64,000 bases of DNA from Mycobacterium sp. Lineage in GTDB: Bacteria > Actinomycetota > Actinomycetes > Mycobacteriales > Mycobacteriaceae. Shown here in pieces: positions 40,118 to 48,329 of this stretch. The translations under genes were made by a program, and so were the position numbers. Every line of letters begins with the position of its first letter. Positions within the stretch are counted from its first letter, which is position 1. The notes beneath the pieces were generated by a model, which saw only the letters and a program-made list of their open reading frames with translations, was not told the origin of the DNA and ran no database searches. Where the stretch lies: positions 39,195 to 103,194 of the forward strand of contig WOYS01000023.1 of NCBI GenBank assembly GCA_011620645.1, written 5' to 3'.

Positions 40118-41279
40118 GCCAGGGGCCCATCCGGTCCAGTGCCGATCTGATATCGGCGGCTGCGCCGGCGAACGACAGCCGGACGAACGAGCCGCCGTGC
40201 ACGGTGTCGAAGTCGACCCCGGGCGCGATGGCGACACCGGTGTCGGCCAGCAATCGTGCGCAGAAGTCGAGTGAATCCGTGGAGTACCGGGAGATGTCGG
40301 CGTACACGTAGAACGCACCGTCGGCCGGCGCCAACCGGTCCAGCCCGATATCGGTCAGACCCCTCAACAACACCTTGCGGTTGACGGTGTACTCGGCGAC
40401 CAGTCCGTCGGCTTCCGCCAGCGACGCCGGATCGAAGGCGGCGACAGCGGCCAGCTGCGGAAGTGTCGGCGGACAGATGGAGAAGTTCCCGGTCAGGCGG
40501 TCGACCGCACGCCGCAGCGGCGCGGGCACCAGCAGCCAGCCCAGTCGCCAACCCGTCATCGCGAAATACTTCGAGAAGCTGTTCACCACAATGGGATTGC
40601 GTGATGTCTCCCATGCGCAACTGGTCGCCGGAGCGCCGGGGTACACCAGGCCGTGGTAGAGCTCGTCGCTGATCAGTTGCACACCCCGGTCATCGCACCA
40701 GGTCACGATCGCGGCCAGGTCGGCGGGCGGGATGACGGTACCGGTCGGGTTGGCTGGGCTGGCGATGATCAGCCCTTTGACCGGTGGGTCCAGCGCCTCC
40801 AGCATCGCAACGGTCGGCTGGAACCGGGTGTCCGGCCCGCACGGAACCTCGACCGGTTCACACCCCAGTGCGGACAGGATGTTCCGATAACAGGGGTAGC
40901 CCGGGCTGGTCACCGCCACCCGGTCGCCGATATCGAAGCAAGACAGGAACGCCAGTAGGAAGCCGCCGGTGGATCCGGTGGTGATGACCACCGCGTCGGG
41001 GTCCACATCGATACCGTGACGGTCGGAATAGGACGCGGCGATCACCTCACGCAACCGCGGAATGCCCAGTGCCACGGTGTATCCGAGGTTGTGGTGGGCG
41101 AGCGCCTCGGTGGCGGCGGCTCGCACCGGCGCCAGCGCTTGCGCGCTGGGCTGACCTGCGGACAGGTTCACCAGATCGCCGTGCGTGCGCTGACGCTCGG
41201 CCGCGGCGAGCCACACGTCCATCACATAGAACGGCGGGATCCCTGCGCGCAGCGCCACGCGTGGGGTGATGTGGGTCAT
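40083..41279 (-). CDS. aspB: PLP-dependent aminotransferase class I/II (AspB-like)
   Basis: 398 residues, fold type I. Substrate-loop LSAGQPSAQALAP, SPANPTG, ISDELYHGLVY, and the PLP lysine in NSFSKYFAMTGWRLGW. The C-terminal Arg binding the alpha-carboxylate lies in FVRLSFAG. It resembles M. tuberculosis Rv3565 AspB; the natural amino donor is not determined by sequence. TAACCT 7 nt before the ATG suggests a leaderless mRNA. The last residues overlap the antisense hydrolase remnant. Confidence 0.87.
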   Translation of the reverse strand: MTHITPRVALRAGIPPFYVMDVWLAAAERQRTHGDLVNLSAGQPSAQALAPVRAAATEALAHHNLGYTVALGIPRLREVIAASYSDRHGIDVDPDAVVITTGSTGGFLLAFLSCFDIGDRVAVTSPGYPCYRNILSALGCEPVEVPCGPDTRFQPTVAMLEALDPPVKGLIIASPANPTGTVIPPADLAAIVTWCDDRGVQLISDELYHGLVYPGAPATSCAWETSRNPIVVNSFSKYFAMTGWRLGWLLVPAPLRRAVDRLTGNFSICPPTLPQLAAVAAFDPASLAEADGLVAEYTVNRKVLLRGLTDIGLDRLAPADGAFYVYADISRYSTDSLDFCARLLADTGVAIAPGVDFDTVHGGSFVRLSFAGAAADIRSALDRMGPWLRTSGTPADRR

Positions 41280-41286
41280 CGGTTCG

Positions 41287-41292
41287 AGGTTA
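41287..41292 (-). promoter_or_regulatory. Leaderless-type -10 of aspB
   Basis: TAACCT on the minus strand, 7 nt before the aspB ATG. Confidence 0.5.
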
Positions 41293-41305
41293 GTCCGTTG
41301 ACACC

Positions 41306-41389
41306 ATGACCACGCTCGAAGACCGCCCGAACAGTGCGCTGCCGGTGGTCGACGTCCAGCATGTCGTCACATCATCGAGCGGCTTTCGT
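41306..41389 (+). pseudogene. Cysteine hydrolase (isochorismatase-like), N-terminal remnant
   Basis: ATG 41306 opens MTTLEDRPNSALPVVDVQH, close to the start of isochorismatase-family hydrolases (...RPNTALLVIDVQ...). Similarity stops after about 25 codons, where it runs antisense into the xanthine dehydrogenase 3' end. Confidence 0.5.
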
Positions 41390-44074
41390 CACCGCACGCC
41401 ACACTCGGGCCGGCGTCATCGGCAGCTGATACACCCGAGCACCGCAGGCCCGGGCGATGGCGTTGGCCAGGGCCGGGGCAACCGGGTTGTAGGGCGACTC
41501 GCTCATGGACTTGGCGCCCAAGGGTCCCAGGTCGTCGTAGGTGTCGGCGAAGTACACCTCGGTCACCGGGATGTCCGCCAGCTGCGGGATGTGATAGTTG
41601 CGCAGCGTCTGAGTCGCGACGGTGCCGTCGGGGCCGATCTGGATCTCCTCGAACAGGGCCGAACCGATCGCCTGGGCGACGCCACCTTCCACCTGGCCCC
41701 GGCACTGCTGAGGGTTCATCACCACCCCGGCGTCGGCGGCCTGCGCGGACTGCAGGATCCGCACCTCGCCCGTCTCGGTGTTCACCGCCACCCGGAATCC
41801 ATGCACGTTGAATGCCACCGAACGCGGTGTGCCGTCATGCTTTCCGCTGCCGCTCATCGGGGTGGGCAGCGATCCGAAGTCCACCAGTTGCTCACCGCAC
41901 CGCACCCCGTTGCGGTCCAGCGTGCACAACGCAGGCGACAGTCCGGTGAGTTCGGCGGCTGCTGACACCAGGGCCCGGCGCAACTGACGGCTGGCCAGCT
42001 GGGTTGCCCGACCGGCGACCACCGTCCCCGCTGATCCGAACGCGCCGGTGTCGTAACCCGTTGTCGTGGTGTCGGATTGACGGATGACGATCCGATCGGC
42101 GTCGGTGTTGAGCTCGTGGGCAGCGAGTTGGGTGTGCACGGTGGTGGTGCCGTTGCCGAACTCCGTGGTCCCGATATCCAGGGTGTAGACGCCTTCGGCG
42201 TCCACCGACACCATCGCCTCGGCGAAATGCCCACGAGGCGGGATGGTCGCGATCATGGCCACCGCCATGCCCTCGCCGACCCGCCATCCGTCCGGCGCCG
42301 TCACCCCGTTGCCCGCGTGCAATGCCGCCTCGACAAGGTAGAGGCACTGGTCCAATCCGTAGCTGCCGAAGGTCAGATCGTCGTCGAGCACATGGGCGTC
42401 CACGAAACTGTCACCGGGCACGACGACATTGCGGTGGCGGAATTCGAACGGGTCGATACCGAGCCGTTCGGCGAGCTGATCGATCGCCGACTCGACCGCG
42501 AACATCACCTGGCCCAGTCCGTAACCGCGGAACGCGCCCGAGGGCAGGTTGTTGGTGTAGACCGCCTGGGCGTCGACGCGCTTGTTCGGGCTGCGGTACA
42601 CCGCAACCGATTCCCCGCAGCCGTGAAACATCACCCCGGGACTGTGGTTGCCGTACGCGCCGGCGTCCACGAGTGCGTCGATGGCCAGCGCGGTGAGGAT
42701 TCCGTCGCCATCGGCGGCTACCGTTACATCGACACGGAACGGGTGCCGGCAGGGTGCCACGGTGAATTGGTCGCTGCGCCGGAACTCGTATCGCACAGGG
42801 ACACCGAGGCGCAGCACCGCCAGCGCCACCAGATCCTCGGTCAGCATCTCCTGCTTGCCGCCGAAACCGCCGCCGACCCGTTTGGTGAACACGTGCACGT
42901 CGTCGGGGCGGAGTCCGAAGATGTGGCACAACTCATTTCGGATCAGGAACGGCACCTGGGTGCTGGTACGGATGACCAGCCGCCCCGTCTCGTCGCGCCA
43001 CCCGGTACACCCGTGTGTCTCCAGGTGTACGTGCTGGACCCGCTGGGTCTGCCAGCGCCCACGTATCACCGCACCACCGGAGGCCTCGGCGGCCGCGACC
43101 CCGGCCGAGACGTCACCGACCTCGCCGTGCAGTTCGGCAACCAGATTGCGGGCCGGATCGGCGATGCGTGACCGCGGTCCCTTGTCGGCATGCAACAGCG
43201 GCGCGCCTGCCGTCCGCGCGATCTCGGGTTCGAATACCGGCGTCAACTCCTCGTAGGTGACGACTATTTCCCGGCAGGCATTTTCGGCGATGCCGACGCT
43301 GTCGGCCACCACCGCGGCGACGCGCTGTCCGACGAACCGCACGGTGTCGTCGAGTATGACCGTGTCGTCGGGATCGTCCTCACGCAGTTCGTGGCGCGCG
43401 GTCGAAAACAGCACCGGTGGACTGTCCCGGTGGGTCAGTACCAGACGCACCCCCGGCATCGATTCGGCAGCGGAGGCGTCGATCGACCGGATCCTGGCGT
43501 GCGCCAGTGGGCTCGCCAACACCGCCATGTGCAGCAACCCCAGGGGAGTGGCGTCCATGGTGTATTCCTCGGTACCGGTGACCACACGCACACCTGCGGG
43601 CGCGCCGATGGACCTGCCGGCGTCGCAACCTTCGGACTTGTCGATGTTGACCACTCCGGCGAGCGCATCGGTGATCGCCCGGTAGCCGGTGCACCGGCAC
43701 AGATTGCCCTTGAGATGCTGCGCCAGGTCTGCCACCTGGTCAGGCGTCAAAGCCGTTGCGGTGGTGACCATACCGGCGGTGCAGAAGCCGCATTGGAATC
43801 CGGCGGCCTCCACGAATCGGCGCTGCATCGGATGCATATCGTCCGGCGTACCCAGACCGGCGACCGTCGTCACGGCGCGGCCGGCCGCCCGAAACGCCGG
43901 GTAGACGCAGGAATGCACGGCGGCGCCGTCCACCAGCACCGAGCATGCGCCGCAGTCACCGGCGTCGCAGCCCTTCTTGACCTCGAAGTGTCCGTGATCG
44001 CGCAGGAATGTGCGCAGGCATTGGCCGGGACGAGGGTCGTCGTCCCAGCTAGCGCCGTTGACCGAGAATTTCAT
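41372..44074 (-). CDS. Xanthine dehydrogenase, fused iron-sulfur and molybdopterin subunits
   Basis: 900 residues. N-terminal plant-type [2Fe-2S] domain (GCDAGDCGACSVL...C) and second [2Fe-2S] domain (CGFCTAGM...CRCTGY), about residues 1-150. A short linker joins the molybdopterin-binding domain, with GGGFGGKQE, RGYGLGQ and GAKSMSESP near the C-terminus (the last supplies the catalytic Glu region). It oxidises hypoxanthine and xanthine to urate, given the adjacent purine genes. The FAD subunit is encoded immediately upstream with an ATGA overlap. Confidence 0.9.
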   Translation of the reverse strand: MKFSVNGASWDDDPRPGQCLRTFLRDHGHFEVKKGCDAGDCGACSVLVDGAAVHSCVYPAFRAAGRAVTTVAGLGTPDDMHPMQRRFVEAAGFQCGFCTAGMVTTATALTPDQVADLAQHLKGNLCRCTGYRAITDALAGVVNIDKSEGCDAGRSIGAPAGVRVVTGTEEYTMDATPLGLLHMAVLASPLAHARIRSIDASAAESMPGVRLVLTHRDSPPVLFSTARHELREDDPDDTVILDDTVRFVGQRVAAVVADSVGIAENACREIVVTYEELTPVFEPEIARTAGAPLLHADKGPRSRIADPARNLVAELHGEVGDVSAGVAAAEASGGAVIRGRWQTQRVQHVHLETHGCTGWRDETGRLVIRTSTQVPFLIRNELCHIFGLRPDDVHVFTKRVGGGFGGKQEMLTEDLVALAVLRLGVPVRYEFRRSDQFTVAPCRHPFRVDVTVAADGDGILTALAIDALVDAGAYGNHSPGVMFHGCGESVAVYRSPNKRVDAQAVYTNNLPSGAFRGYGLGQVMFAVESAIDQLAERLGIDPFEFRHRNVVVPGDSFVDAHVLDDDLTFGSYGLDQCLYLVEAALHAGNGVTAPDGWRVGEGMAVAMIATIPPRGHFAEAMVSVDAEGVYTLDIGTTEFGNGTTTVHTQLAAHELNTDADRIVIRQSDTTTTGYDTGAFGSAGTVVAGRATQLASRQLRRALVSAAAELTGLSPALCTLDRNGVRCGEQLVDFGSLPTPMSGSGKHDGTPRSVAFNVHGFRVAVNTETGEVRILQSAQAADAGVVMNPQQCRGQVEGGVAQAIGSALFEEIQIGPDGTVATQTLRNYHIPQLADIPVTEVYFADTYDDLGPLGAKSMSESPYNPVAPALANAIARACGARVYQLPMTPARVWRAVTKAAR

Positions 44075-44904
44075 GCCAACTCGCCCCGTATCTGCTCGGC
44101 AAGTGTCAGCGTCACCGCCCGGCGCCAGTCGGGATCACCGTGCGCGTCACGGGTCCACGCACCCCCCGGAATTCCGGACAGCCGGTCGCGCAGGTCATCG
44201 GCCGACGGTACGGCCGGGAACCGGAACACATGGGGCCGCACCGTCGCCGCGGTCACCGACAGCACGAACTGTCCGCCGTCCTCGGCAGAATCGTTGCGAC
44301 CGATGATGACGACACCGGAGCGTCCGAGCGGAGACGGCGCGAGCTTGCGATGGGCGGTACGGGCCCGCAGCGCGGCAGCCGGAAGGTGCGCCGCGCGCAG
44401 CACGTCGCCGGGTGCGAGCACATTGGTGGCCTCACCGGTGACGAACTCGGCGACCGGCAGGGTGTAGTCGGTGCCGTCGGCGCGCCACACGGTGACCGAG
44501 CCGTCCAGCGCCGTGCACAGCGAGATGATCGCTCCGGCGGGAAAGGACAGGCAGATGTTGCCGCCCACGGTCGCGGTGCGCCAGATTTTGAATGAGGCCA
44601 GCAGCGCGGTGCAGCATTGCCGAAACAACGGTGCCGCCGACCAACTCGGCTCACTGGACGGCAATGTCGTTGACAGCGAAGCGAGTTCAGTCAGGGTGCA
44701 GGTCGCGCCGAGCTCGATGCCGTGCTCGGCGAGGACGATCGGAGGCCAGCCCAGCCCGGTGATGTCCACGAGCCGGGAAACCGCCGGCTGCGGCTCGGAG
44801 AACAGCCAGGTCCCACCGGCCAGGATGGCGTCGGCAGGTCCGAGTGGCCACACCTCGTCGCGGCGGGTGGGGATGTGCACCGCCTCGACGGTGTTGAGGT
44901 CCAT
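44071..44904 (-). CDS. Xanthine dehydrogenase FAD-binding subunit
   Basis: 277 residues of the molybdopterin-dehydrogenase FAD family: LAGGTWLFSEPQ (FAD pyrophosphate loop), IELGATCTLTELA, the TVGGNICLSFPAG motif, and a CO-dehydrogenase flavoprotein C-terminal domain. First gene of the xdh operon. TACGGT 6 nt before the ATG suggests a leaderless start. Divergent from guanine deaminase, with 85 bp between. Confidence 0.87.
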   Translation of the reverse strand: MDLNTVEAVHIPTRRDEVWPLGPADAILAGGTWLFSEPQPAVSRLVDITGLGWPPIVLAEHGIELGATCTLTELASLSTTLPSSEPSWSAAPLFRQCCTALLASFKIWRTATVGGNICLSFPAGAIISLCTALDGSVTVWRADGTDYTLPVAEFVTGEATNVLAPGDVLRAAHLPAAALRARTAHRKLAPSPLGRSGVVIIGRNDSAEDGGQFVLSVTAATVRPHVFRFPAVPSADDLRDRLSGIPGGAWTRDAHGDPDWRRAVTLTLAEQIRGELA

Positions 44905-44910
44905 CTACCG

Positions 44911-44916
44911 ACCGTA
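44911..44916 (-). promoter_or_regulatory. Leaderless-type -10 of the xdh operon
   Basis: TACGGT on the minus strand, 6 nt before the start codon. Confidence 0.45.
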
Positions 44917-44989
44917 GTCGCCGTCGTTGGCGCGTGCAGGTCGAAACGGTCGAACTGCGAGTTGGCGCAGACACTGTGACAATCGGCCC

Positions 44990-46351
44990 ATGCGTGTGTA
45001 CCGCGGTCACCTGATCCACATCAGCGGTGCGGCGGACCTGGACGGTGCGCGTGCGCACCTGGTGAGCATCCCCGATGGCGCCCTCACGGTCGATCACGCC
45101 GGGGCCATCGGCTATAGCGGCGAGTTCTCCGAGCTGCCCGTGGAGGCCGCCGGTGCGCCCGTCGTGGACTGCCGACCGGCGTTCCTGCTGCCGGGGTTCA
45201 TCGACACCCACATCCACTTCCCGCAGACACACTGTGTCGACTCCTACGGTGGCGGCCAACTGCTGGACTGGTTGCAGCGCTGCATCTTTCCTGCCGAGGC
45301 GATGCTCGCCGATCCTGCCTACGCCCGTGGCGTCGCGCGCGACTTCTGCAACCGCCGTATCGCGGTGGGTACCACCACCGCGCTGGTGTTCGGATCGGCA
45401 TTCCCGCATGCCCAGGATGCCCTGTTCGAAGAGTCCGTCCGCGCGGGCCTGCGGACCATCTCGGGACGTGGCATCCAGACGGTGGGACCGGAGGCGGCCG
45501 GACCGCTGCTGACCGACGATGAAACGGCAATCGCGCTGACCCGCGCCGAGATCGACAAGTGGCACGCCGCCGGCGACGGCCTCATCCAGATAGCGGTGGT
45601 ACCCCGGTTCGCGTTGTCGGTGACCGGCCGGACGCTGTATAACCTGGGCGAGCTCTACCATGCGGTACGCGGTGACGGGGTGTATTTCCACACCCATCTG
45701 TCGGAGAATGTTGGCGAAATAGCCTCCGTACGCGCCACTTACGGTGTCGAGCACTACCTGGACACCTACGACGGCAGGTTCGCAGGCGGTGCTGACGGCC
45801 GCTCCATGCTGGGCCGGCGCAGCGTGATGGCGCACGCCGTGCACTGCAGCGACCACGAGCTGCACCGGATGGCAGAGACGGGCACCTCGATCGCGCATTG
45901 CCCGACCTCGCAGCTGTTCCTCGGGTCGGGCACCATGCCGTGGCGGCGCACCACCGCCTGCGGGGTGAATGTGGCGCTGGGCACCGATGTGTCCGCCGGT
46001 GACGAATGGCTGATACCGCGCGTGCTCAACGACTGCTTCAAGGTTCATATCAGCGAACCCGAAGGTGCGGCACTGTCGGTGCCACCCGCCGACCTGTTGT
46101 TCACCGCGACGCTCGCCGGTGCGCGCGCTTTGGACATCGCGGACCGGGTCGGCAATCTCGACGTGGGCAAGGACGCCGATTTCCTGGTGATCGATCCGCA
46201 GCGCCAGCCGTTGCTGCCCGAACTGCTGGCCCGGATCGACCGTGGCGATGCCGACCGCCTGCTGTTCACCCTGCTGATGGGGATGCGCGAGGACGCCGTG
46301 GATCAGGTGTACGTGCGGGGGCGGCAGCTCAGGCCGATATCACCGGGGTGA
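44990..46351 (+). CDS. guaD: Guanine deaminase
   Basis: Converts guanine to xanthine for the neighbouring dehydrogenase. 453-residue amidohydrolase with zinc ligands in PGFIDTHIHFPQ (HxH), the FHTHLSEN His, HAVHCSDHE (catalytic His/Glu) and GTDVSAG (Asp). PQTHCVDSYGGGQLLDWL is the guanine deaminase substrate segment. GACAAT 6 nt upstream is a weak -10. Its 3' end overlaps hpxO by 23 bp, convergently. Confidence 0.92.
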   Translation: MRVYRGHLIHISGAADLDGARAHLVSIPDGALTVDHAGAIGYSGEFSELPVEAAGAPVVDCRPAFLLPGFIDTHIHFPQTHCVDSYGGGQLLDWLQRCIFPAEAMLADPAYARGVARDFCNRRIAVGTTTALVFGSAFPHAQDALFEESVRAGLRTISGRGIQTVGPEAAGPLLTDDETAIALTRAEIDKWHAAGDGLIQIAVVPRFALSVTGRTLYNLGELYHAVRGDGVYFHTHLSENVGEIASVRATYGVEHYLDTYDGRFAGGADGRSMLGRRSVMAHAVHCSDHELHRMAETGTSIAHCPTSQLFLGSGTMPWRRTTACGVNVALGTDVSAGDEWLIPRVLNDCFKVHISEPEGAALSVPPADLLFTATLAGARALDIADRVGNLDVGKDADFLVIDPQRQPLLPELLARIDRGDADRLLFTLLMGMREDAVDQVYVRGRQLRPISPG

Positions 46352-47501
46352 GCGGCCCGCCGAGAATGTTCCCCACGATCCCGCGAATGATATTGGTGCC
46401 GTCCTCCTTTCGGAGGTCTGCGTACCACTTCGCGGTCTCCTGTGGATCCTTGGCATGGGTGACATCGCAACGCTTGCGGGCTCGCAGCACCAGGTCGCCG
46501 GCGCGTTCGGCGCGGGCGGCCTCATATGCCGCGAGCACGGCGTGCACATCGTCGGGGTGGTCTTTGAAGGCCCACTGCAGTGCGATCGCGTCTTCCATGG
46601 CAGAGCAACCGCCCTGCCCGATGTCGGGTGTCGTGTTGTGCGCCGCATCGCCGAGCACCGCGACCCGGCCCTTCACCCAGGTGTGAAAGGGATCGAGATC
46701 CAGGATCTCCACCCGGTTGGTGGTCGCCGGATCCAGCTTGTCGATGAGGGTCTGCACTCCGGGCGCCCAATCGGCGAAGTGCCCGCGCAGAACCTCGCGC
46801 GCGCTGCCTTTCTCGTACGGCAGGCCCGCTCCTTCCACGACATCGAAGAAGAAATAGAACCGGCCGCCGGCGACCGGCATCACCGAGACCCGTTTCCCGT
46901 CACCGACATACGTGGTCCACTCGGTGGCCGGACCGATCGCGTCGTCGGTGTGCACCAGTCCATTGAAGTTGACGTAACCGGCATAACGCCGGGTGACCGG
47001 TTCGCCGAGCACATACTCACGGGTGATCGAGCTGGCACCATCGGCACCGATGATCACGTCGGCGGTCACGGTCGTGCCATCTGCGAAGGTCGCGGTCGCC
47101 GCGTCGGGTCCGTCCGCCACGCTCACCATCTTCATGCCGAAGTTGATATCGTCCATGCCGTAGGCCTGCATCAGCATCGACTGCAGTTCGGCGCGAGCGA
47201 TCGGGTACGGCCGCTGGCCGACCTCATCGATCAGCGGTTGCATCGAGAAACGGCACATCGTCTCGCCGGTCTGCGCGTCGAGGTAACTCATCGTCTCGAC
47301 GATGCCGCCCAGCTGCGCCGTCTCCTCCTGCAGGCCCAGATAGTTGAGGCATTTGACCCCGTTCGACCACACCGAGATCGCGGCGCCGACCGGTTTGTTC
47401 TCGGTGACGCGTTCGTAAACTGCAGTGTCGATGCCGATCTGGCGCAGGGCGATCGCGGCACTCATACCGCCCATCCCGGCGCCGATGATGACAACCTTCA
47501 C
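46329..47501 (-). CDS. hpxO: FAD-dependent urate hydroxylase
   Basis: 390-residue flavoprotein monooxygenase that makes 5-hydroxyisourate from urate. N-terminal GAGMGG dinucleotide fold, the ARAELQ and GADGASS motifs, and the second FAD motif VAVLGDAAHNTTPDIGQGG. Context is decisive: the next genes upstream encode HIU hydrolase and OHCU decarboxylase, which process its product. GTG start at 47501. Confidence 0.9.
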   Translation of the reverse strand: MKVVIIGAGMGGMSAAIALRQIGIDTAVYERVTENKPVGAAISVWSNGVKCLNYLGLQEETAQLGGIVETMSYLDAQTGETMCRFSMQPLIDEVGQRPYPIARAELQSMLMQAYGMDDINFGMKMVSVADGPDAATATFADGTTVTADVIIGADGASSITREYVLGEPVTRRYAGYVNFNGLVHTDDAIGPATEWTTYVGDGKRVSVMPVAGGRFYFFFDVVEGAGLPYEKGSAREVLRGHFADWAPGVQTLIDKLDPATTNRVEILDLDPFHTWVKGRVAVLGDAAHNTTPDIGQGGCSAMEDAIALQWAFKDHPDDVHAVLAAYEAARAERAGDLVLRARKRCDVTHAKDPQETAKWYADLRKEDGTNIIRGIVGNILGGPLTPVISA

Positions 47502-47505
47502 GTGC

Positions 47506-47823
47506 TCAACTCCCTCGATAGGTGGAATAGGCGTACGGCGCCAACAGCAGCGGCACGTGGTAGTGGCCGGTCAGATCGGTGATCTCGAAGGCGATGACCA
47601 CTTCCGGGTAGAAGCCGTTCAATCCCTCAGCGGCGAAATAGGTGCCTGTGTCGAAATGCAGCCGATACATGCCGGTGGCCAGCTCCTCACCGAGGCCCGC
47701 GACACGGCCGTCGGTGTCGGTGATGCCGTCTGCCACCGGGGTTCCCGCAGCGGTCAGGGTGACGGCGACGCCGACGGCAGGCCTGCCGGTGGTGGCGTCG
47801 AGGACGTGCGTGGAAAGAGTCAT
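47506..47823 (-). CDS. uraH: 5-hydroxyisourate hydrolase (transthyretin-like)
   Basis: 105 residues. N-terminal THVLDATTGRPA with the catalytic His, the arginine of GMYRLHFDTG, and the C-terminal signature YHVPLLLAPYAYSTYRGS. ATG 47823 gives the family-typical MTLSTHVLD. Spaced 4 nt from hpxO. Confidence 0.95.
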   Translation of the reverse strand: MTLSTHVLDATTGRPAVGVAVTLTAAGTPVADGITDTDGRVAGLGEELATGMYRLHFDTGTYFAAEGLNGFYPEVVIAFEITDLTGHYHVPLLLAPYAYSTYRGS

Positions 47824-47831
47824 GCTTCCTA

Positions 47832-48329
47832 TCATGTCGGCTCGCTGAGCAGTCGTTCCAGTCGCAGTCTGTTGATCTTGGCCAGCTCGCTGCGCATGAC
47901 CCGGCGTTCGGTGTCCGGATCGTTGTCGAGCCGGTCGGTGAGGATCGCCAGCAGTTCATCGGCCGAACGTCCACTGGCGCACACCAGGTAGACGTAGCCG
48001 AAGCGGTTCTCGTAGTCCACGTTCCGGGCGGCGAGTTCCGCCTTCACCGCCTCGCCGGCGCCGGCGACGCGGGCCTGCTCGCGTACCGAGGACGGATTGT
48101 CGGCCTTCGCGCCGATGCGTGGGTGGCCGTCCAGTGCGGCATCGATCTCGGCGTCGGGAAGTTCGGCGAGTACCCGGTCGGCGCGGTCGTAGAGCGCCTC
48201 GGCGTCACGGAACGGTGAGCCCACCAGGACCCGTCGCGCCCAGATCGTCGATGAGCACACCTCGAACAATAGGTGCATCTGTTGTCGTTCAGACAACGCG
48301 TTGAGACCCTCCAGTCCGATCGCTTTCAC
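47832..48329 (-). CDS. uraD: 2-oxo-4-hydroxy-4-carboxy-5-ureidoimidazoline (OHCU) decarboxylase
   Basis: 165 residues; releases CO2 to give S-allantoin. It has the catalytic HPRIG motif (GHPRIGAKA), the acidic downstream segment and the FGYVYLVCASGRSADELL stretch. GTG 48329 overlaps the permease stop (GTGA). The enzyme is complete by itself, so the extra OHCU-like domain on the permease is not simply compensating for a broken UraD. Confidence 0.92.
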   Translation of the reverse strand: MKAIGLEGLNALSERQQMHLLFEVCSSTIWARRVLVGSPFRDAEALYDRADRVLAELPDAEIDAALDGHPRIGAKADNPSSVREQARVAGAGEAVKAELAARNVDYENRFGYVYLVCASGRSADELLAILTDRLDNDPDTERRVMRSELAKINRLRLERLLSEPT

